Source: an uncultured Actinomyces sp.
GTDB lineage: Bacteria; Actinomycetota; Actinomycetes; Actinomycetales; Actinomycetaceae
Direction: 5' to 3'
NCBI GenBank assembly: GCA_945949035.1
Contig: CAMFDH010000054.1
Coordinates: 1 to 7,924, forward strand
Length of the DNA: 7,924 nucleotides
Each line of letters opens with the position of its first letter. Position 1 is the stretch's first letter. The position numbers and the translations under genes are program-made. A model generated the notes under the pieces. It saw nothing but the letters and a program-made list of their open reading frames with translations, did not search any database and was not told the DNA's origin. Shown here piece after piece: positions 5,812-7,924 of this stretch.

Positions 5812-6477
5812 CTACTCGCCAGCCTTCTCAGTCTTGACAACTTTGTGGAGGCCATCCTTGTCGGAAACAACCCAGCACAGGTAGAGGGCGGTGACGCTGC
5901 GGTCGAAGACTAACTCTTTCTCATCTTCACTAACGGGTAGGGCACCCGCATTCTCCAGGCTGGAGTAGCCGTGCACCACCGACCACAGGGCAACGGACAT
6001 GAGGGTGGGGTCCAGCTCCGACTCTGGGTTCTCATCTGAAATGCGCTTACAGATGGCGATCAGGGGAGTGTGCATGCGTGAGGCAATGTTTCTTGCCTCC
6101 GGGTTCATGCGATCTGTCAGGCTACCTGGACGACGCGACTCTTCCATCGCCTCAAAGGCGCCCGCAAACATGTGGGGGTCTGAGGTGGCGTAGTCACGGT
6201 AGAGGCGAGCAGCTCTCAGGAGTTCCTCTTGGGCATCTTCGCTCTGATTGCTCTCAAAAGGTTCACCGAAGGCCTCATCGAGGTCACGCACGATGACTTC
6301 GGCCATCAGCGCTTCCTTTGAACCGAACAGGGTGTAAACAGCGTTGGTCGATGTCTCGACGTTCCTTGTCAGAACGCGAAGTGACACCCCGTGGTATCCG
6401 TCGACGGAGAGCATCTTGCGTGCCTCATCGATTAGACGCTCTCGGAGCGCTTCGTCGTACATTCTGGGGCGACTCAC
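5812..6477 (-). CDS. TetR/AcrR-family transcriptional regulator (WHG-type C-terminal domain)
   Basis: A 221-residue regulator unlike the first in sequence. The opening S-R-P-R-M-Y-D and helix 1 lead into the helix-turn-helix at about 31-52 (G-V-S-L-R-V-L through N-A-V-Y-T-L-F), followed by G-S-K-E-A-L-M, a standard TetR signature. The C-terminal part, with R-L-Y-R-D-Y-A-T-S-D-P-H-M-F near 89-104 and V-V-H-G-Y-S-S-L near 167-174, fits the TetR C-terminal domain that carries a W/V-H-G motif. The start is GTG 6477-6475, with AAGGAG five bases upstream; ATG 6462 would remove the basic N-terminus. It converges on the sugar importer across a shared terminator and is preceded by palindromes at 6493-6529 and 6564-6579 that may be its own operators. 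Whether it controls the importer is unknown. Confidence 0.92.
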   Translation of the reverse strand: MSRPRMYDEALRERLIDEARKMLSVDGYHGVSLRVLTRNVETSTNAVYTLFGSKEALMAEVIVRDLDEAFGEPFESNQSEDAQEELLRAARLYRDYATSDPHMFAGAFEAMEESRRPGSLTDRMNPEARNIASRMHTPLIAICKRISDENPESELDPTLMSVALWSVVHGYSSLENAGALPVSEDEKELVFDRSVTALYLCWVVSDKDGLHKVVKTEKAGE

Positions 6478-6492
6478 GGTTACTCCTTCTGT

Positions 6493-6529
6493 GAAGTGCG
6501 GCTCCGGACACTCTCCGGGGTGACACTTC
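6493..6529. repeat. 37-bp imperfect dyad just upstream of the second TetR gene
   Basis: GAAGTG (6493-6498) pairs with CACTTC (6524-6529), and an inner CCGGA (6504-6508) pairs with TCCGG (6514-6518). Both arm pairs share the same centre at base 6511. The dyad begins 16 bases upstream of the GTG start, next to its ribosome site, so it is in the leader or promoter of the regulator. It could be an autoregulatory operator or a leader hairpin. Confidence 0.5.
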
Positions 6530-6563
6530 TGGTTTTCATGGGTCCTGATGTGGCGGGCAAGTG

Positions 6564-6579
6564 CGGTACGGGTGTACCG
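6564..6579. promoter_or_regulatory. 16-bp inverted repeat, candidate TetR operator
   Basis: CGGTAC (6564-6569), four bases, then GTACCG (6574-6579) form a perfect 6-bp-arm inverted repeat. It lies 87 bases upstream of the second TetR start. Length, symmetry and placement fit a TetR-family operator and autoregulation, but the cognate protein is inferred only from proximity. Confidence 0.45.
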
Positions 6580-6622
6580 TTTGGCCTATCGGATTGCGTT
6601 CCAAACATGCGTGACTACCGTT

Positions 6623-6717
6623 AGATCTAGTTTTCGGATCGCGGTCACCTGCTGGCTGACAGCCATTGGCACGCGGTGGTTTTCTAACCAACCGGCCCGA
6701 ATCTCAGAGATCTAGTT
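6623..6717. repeat. 10-bp direct repeat AGATCTAGTT, two copies 85 bp apart
   Basis: Copies lie at 6623-6632 and 6708-6717 in the gene-free region. The first is part of the palindrome TAGATCTA. Between them is a small inverted repeat TGGTT-N4-AACCA. Purpose unknown; chance remains possible. Confidence 0.4.
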
Positions 6718-6726
6718 ATAGCCCCC

Positions 6727-6776
6727 ACTTATTTGCGACGCAAACATAAGTATAAGGGTAGAACTTATTTTGTAAG
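6727..6776. repeat. AT-rich inverted-repeat cluster (ACTTAT/ATAAGT)
   Basis: ACTTAT at 6727-6732, ATAAGT at 6746-6751 and ACTTAT at 6763-6768 allow two alternative pairings of the middle element. Within the first pair lies TTTGCG-A-CGCAAA (6732-6744), a 13-bp inverted repeat. A further short stem CTTA-N5-TAAG lies at 6764-6776. It sits 66 bases past the gluQ stop codon on the minus strand. It could be an RNA structure in a gluQ read-through transcript or a protein-binding cluster. Confidence 0.45.
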
Positions 6777-6842
6777 ATAACAACGACCGAACGGTGCTTT
6801 GCACATGTGTGCACGCACATTGTAATCAAGTGAAACTGTGAT

Positions 6843-7745
6843 TTAAGTGGGCTCTGGCGCATAAACCCACGGGGCTGTCTGTGGCGAATATTCCTTGAAA
6901 ACTTCAAGGAAATTCGACGATGAACTCACTTCTGGAAGTCCCAGAGACCGGGATAAAAGACGCAAGATTTCCTCGGTGGTGTGACCAAGATCGCGCAGCT
7001 GAGTGAGGGTTACTGCACCGTCCCGCTTGGCGAGGCGGGCTCCTCCTGGGCCTAGAACCAGGGGGACATGGCCATAAATTGGCGGGGTAGCTCCCAGCGC
7101 CTCCGTGAGGTAGGCCTGTACCGGCGCGGAGGTCAGGAGGTCATCGCCCCTAACAACCTGGTCAATACCCATTGCCGCGTCGTCCACGACCACTGCCAGG
7201 TTGTAGGCAAACGCGCCGTCCCCACGCTGCAGGACAACTGGGTCAACAGTCCCAGTGTACTCGCCGCAGTACTGGTCGAACACGGTGAAATTCTCGATCT
7301 CAGGGCGGAACCGCAGTGCTGGTTTGAGGTGTCGAGAAGCTAGATTGGCTCGCTTTTCCGCCACTTCACCCTCGGTCAGTTCGAGGCAGGTGCCGGGGTA
7401 GTGACCCGGGGGAGTGTGGGCGGCCGAAGCGGCCTCGCGAATGTCTTTGCGGGAACAGAAGCACTCAAAGACCATCCCTTGCGCAGTCAGAGTTTCGATT
7501 GCGGTTTGGTAAAGGTCCAGGCGTTCACTCTGCACCACGACCTCGCCGTCCCAGTCGATACCGATCTCTTCCAGGTCGTTGATTTGCGACTGGGGGTCGC
7601 GGAAACGCTCGCGGTCAAGGTCCTCAAGGCGCAGGTAAAAGTCACGCCCGCTGCTACGGGCCGAAGCCCATGCCACAAGCGCGGTTCGAAGGTTTCCCAG
7701 GTGAAGATCACCCGTGGGTGAGGGGGCATAGCGTCCTGCTGGCAC
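6843..7745 (-). CDS. gluQ: Glutamyl-Q tRNA(Asp) synthetase
   Basis: This 300-residue enzyme is a truncated glutamyl-tRNA synthetase paralogue. It activates glutamate with ATP and attaches it to the queuosine at position 34 of tRNA-Asp. The catalytic Rossmann fold starts with R-Y-A-P-S-P-T-G-D and H-L-G-N (15-18, the HIGH motif). The zinc site characteristic of GluQ is complete: Cys95, Cys97, Tyr116 and Cys120 in Y-P-G-T-C. R-G-D-D-L-L (199-204) and L-A-K-R-D-G (238-243, the KMSKS equivalent) follow. The anticodon-binding domain of GltX is absent, as expected, and the length is normal. The start is GTG 7745-7743, preceded by AGGGAGGT. The protein is cytosolic. It appears monocistronic, with the next minus-strand gene more than 360 bases away. 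Its presence implies that the organism makes or salvages queuosine. Confidence 0.96.
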   Translation of the reverse strand: MPAGRYAPSPTGDLHLGNLRTALVAWASARSSGRDFYLRLEDLDRERFRDPQSQINDLEEIGIDWDGEVVVQSERLDLYQTAIETLTAQGMVFECFCSRKDIREAASAAHTPPGHYPGTCLELTEGEVAEKRANLASRHLKPALRFRPEIENFTVFDQYCGEYTGTVDPVVLQRGDGAFAYNLAVVVDDAAMGIDQVVRGDDLLTSAPVQAYLTEALGATPPIYGHVPLVLGPGGARLAKRDGAVTLTQLRDLGHTTEEILRLLSRSLGLPEVSSSSNFLEVFKEYSPQTAPWVYAPEPT

Positions 7746-7924
7746 CGGGGTGACCTCCCTTCAACTTGACGTCGGCTGACTGAAACACGGAATAGAGCTT
7801 TGCAGGCTTGAACCCGAATTGCACCCTTTAATCTGTGAGCGCACGCGTCCACTATTTGGAAGCCGATTTGCATAGTCCATGCCTGAGCGCCCTACTATCA
7901 TCGCAGTAACCATCTAGAGCAGCT
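7746..7924. other. Upstream region of gluQ, no gene recognised
   Basis: The 179 bases to the right edge hold the gluQ ribosome site (complement of 7753-7760) and presumably its promoter, which I could not place with confidence. A rightward TTGCAT (7868-7873) and TACTAT (7893-7898), 19 bases apart, is a weak promoter candidate for a gene beyond the window. The only plus-strand frame there, from ATG 7879, closes after 12 codons. Confidence 0.4.

Larger units (their letters stand above)
6478..6842. other. Gene-free palindrome-rich region between gluQ and the TetR gene
   Basis: These 365 bases lie between two minus-strand genes and hold no coding frame I can support. The part nearest the TetR gene is GC-rich with two dyads (6493-6529, 6564-6579). 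The middle has TAGATCTA and TGGTT-N4-AACCA. The part nearest gluQ (about 6715-6790) is clearly more AT-rich than the surroundings, with repeated CTTAT/ATAAG motifs, and a 14-bp inverted repeat TGCACA-TG-TGTGCA lies at 6800-6813. No clear terminator for gluQ with a U-tail and no strong promoter could be assigned. Confidence 0.6.

Noticed and set aside
6478..6842. CRISPR array or transposon remnant in the repeat-rich gap
   Set aside because: The repeats are short, irregular and not evenly spaced; there are no terminal inverted repeats with target duplication and no transposase fragments.
6716..6907. 63-codon minus-strand frame across the gluQ 3' end and the AT-rich patch
   Set aside because: It overlaps gluQ out of frame, has no ribosome site that I can see and no recognisable features.
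7803..7823. tRNA T-arm-like stretch (GGGTTCAAGCC on the minus strand) upstream of gluQ
   Set aside because: The flanks do not form the T-stem and no cloverleaf can be drawn.
7879..7917. 12-codon plus-strand peptide starting at ATG 7879
   Set aside because: Too short, without a clear ribosome site, and stopped at once by TAG; no sign of leader-peptide codon runs.

Overview
The window looks like chromosomal DNA from a moderately GC-rich Gram-positive bacterium of the Actinomycetota, possibly a member of the Actinomycetaceae (the family-level guess is weak). This rests on GTG and TTG starts with strong AGGAG-type ribosome sites, a tRNA gene without an encoded CCA end, a lipoprotein sugar-binding protein, and the overall protein style. 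Nothing indicates phage, plasmid, transposon or CRISPR content. The layout is typical of accessory metabolism, and every protein gene is intact except the one cut by the left edge.

Left part (1-400): the first 27 codons of a HAD-type phosphatase run leftward off the window. A tRNA-Arg(ACG) gene follows, with a good promoter and a hairpin terminator. Next (398-2203) is a divergent pair: a short TetR/AcrR regulator on the minus strand and, on the plus strand, a polytopic membrane protein that I match from memory to the uncharacterised DUF5692 family. Their shared promoter region holds two overlapping inverted repeats placed on the likely -35 box of the membrane gene, so the regulator probably controls it. 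A very stable hairpin closes the unit.

Centre (2236-5788): a three-gene carbohydrate ABC importer operon encodes a lipoprotein binding protein and two MalF/MalG-type permeases, closest in style to alpha-glucoside (AglE/F/G) systems. A 15-bp hairpin sits between the binding-protein gene and the first permease, and the two permease genes overlap as ATGA. No ATPase, glycosidase or LacI regulator is present, so the importer must borrow a shared ATPase encoded elsewhere. A terminator at 5747-5788 separates the operon from a convergent second TetR regulator (5812-6477, minus).

Right part (6478-7924): a gene-free stretch of about 365 bases upstream of the second TetR gene is dense in palindromes and contains an AT-rich patch with competing inverted repeats. 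Beyond it lies gluQ (minus), a complete glutamyl-Q tRNA(Asp) synthetase with intact HIGH-like, zinc-site and KMSKS-like motifs. The last 179 bases are its upstream region and hold no recognisable gene.

The strongest candidate for something undescribed is the TetR/DUF5692-like pair with its operator cluster. The palindromic gap at 6478-6842 comes second. Everything else is fairly ordinary.
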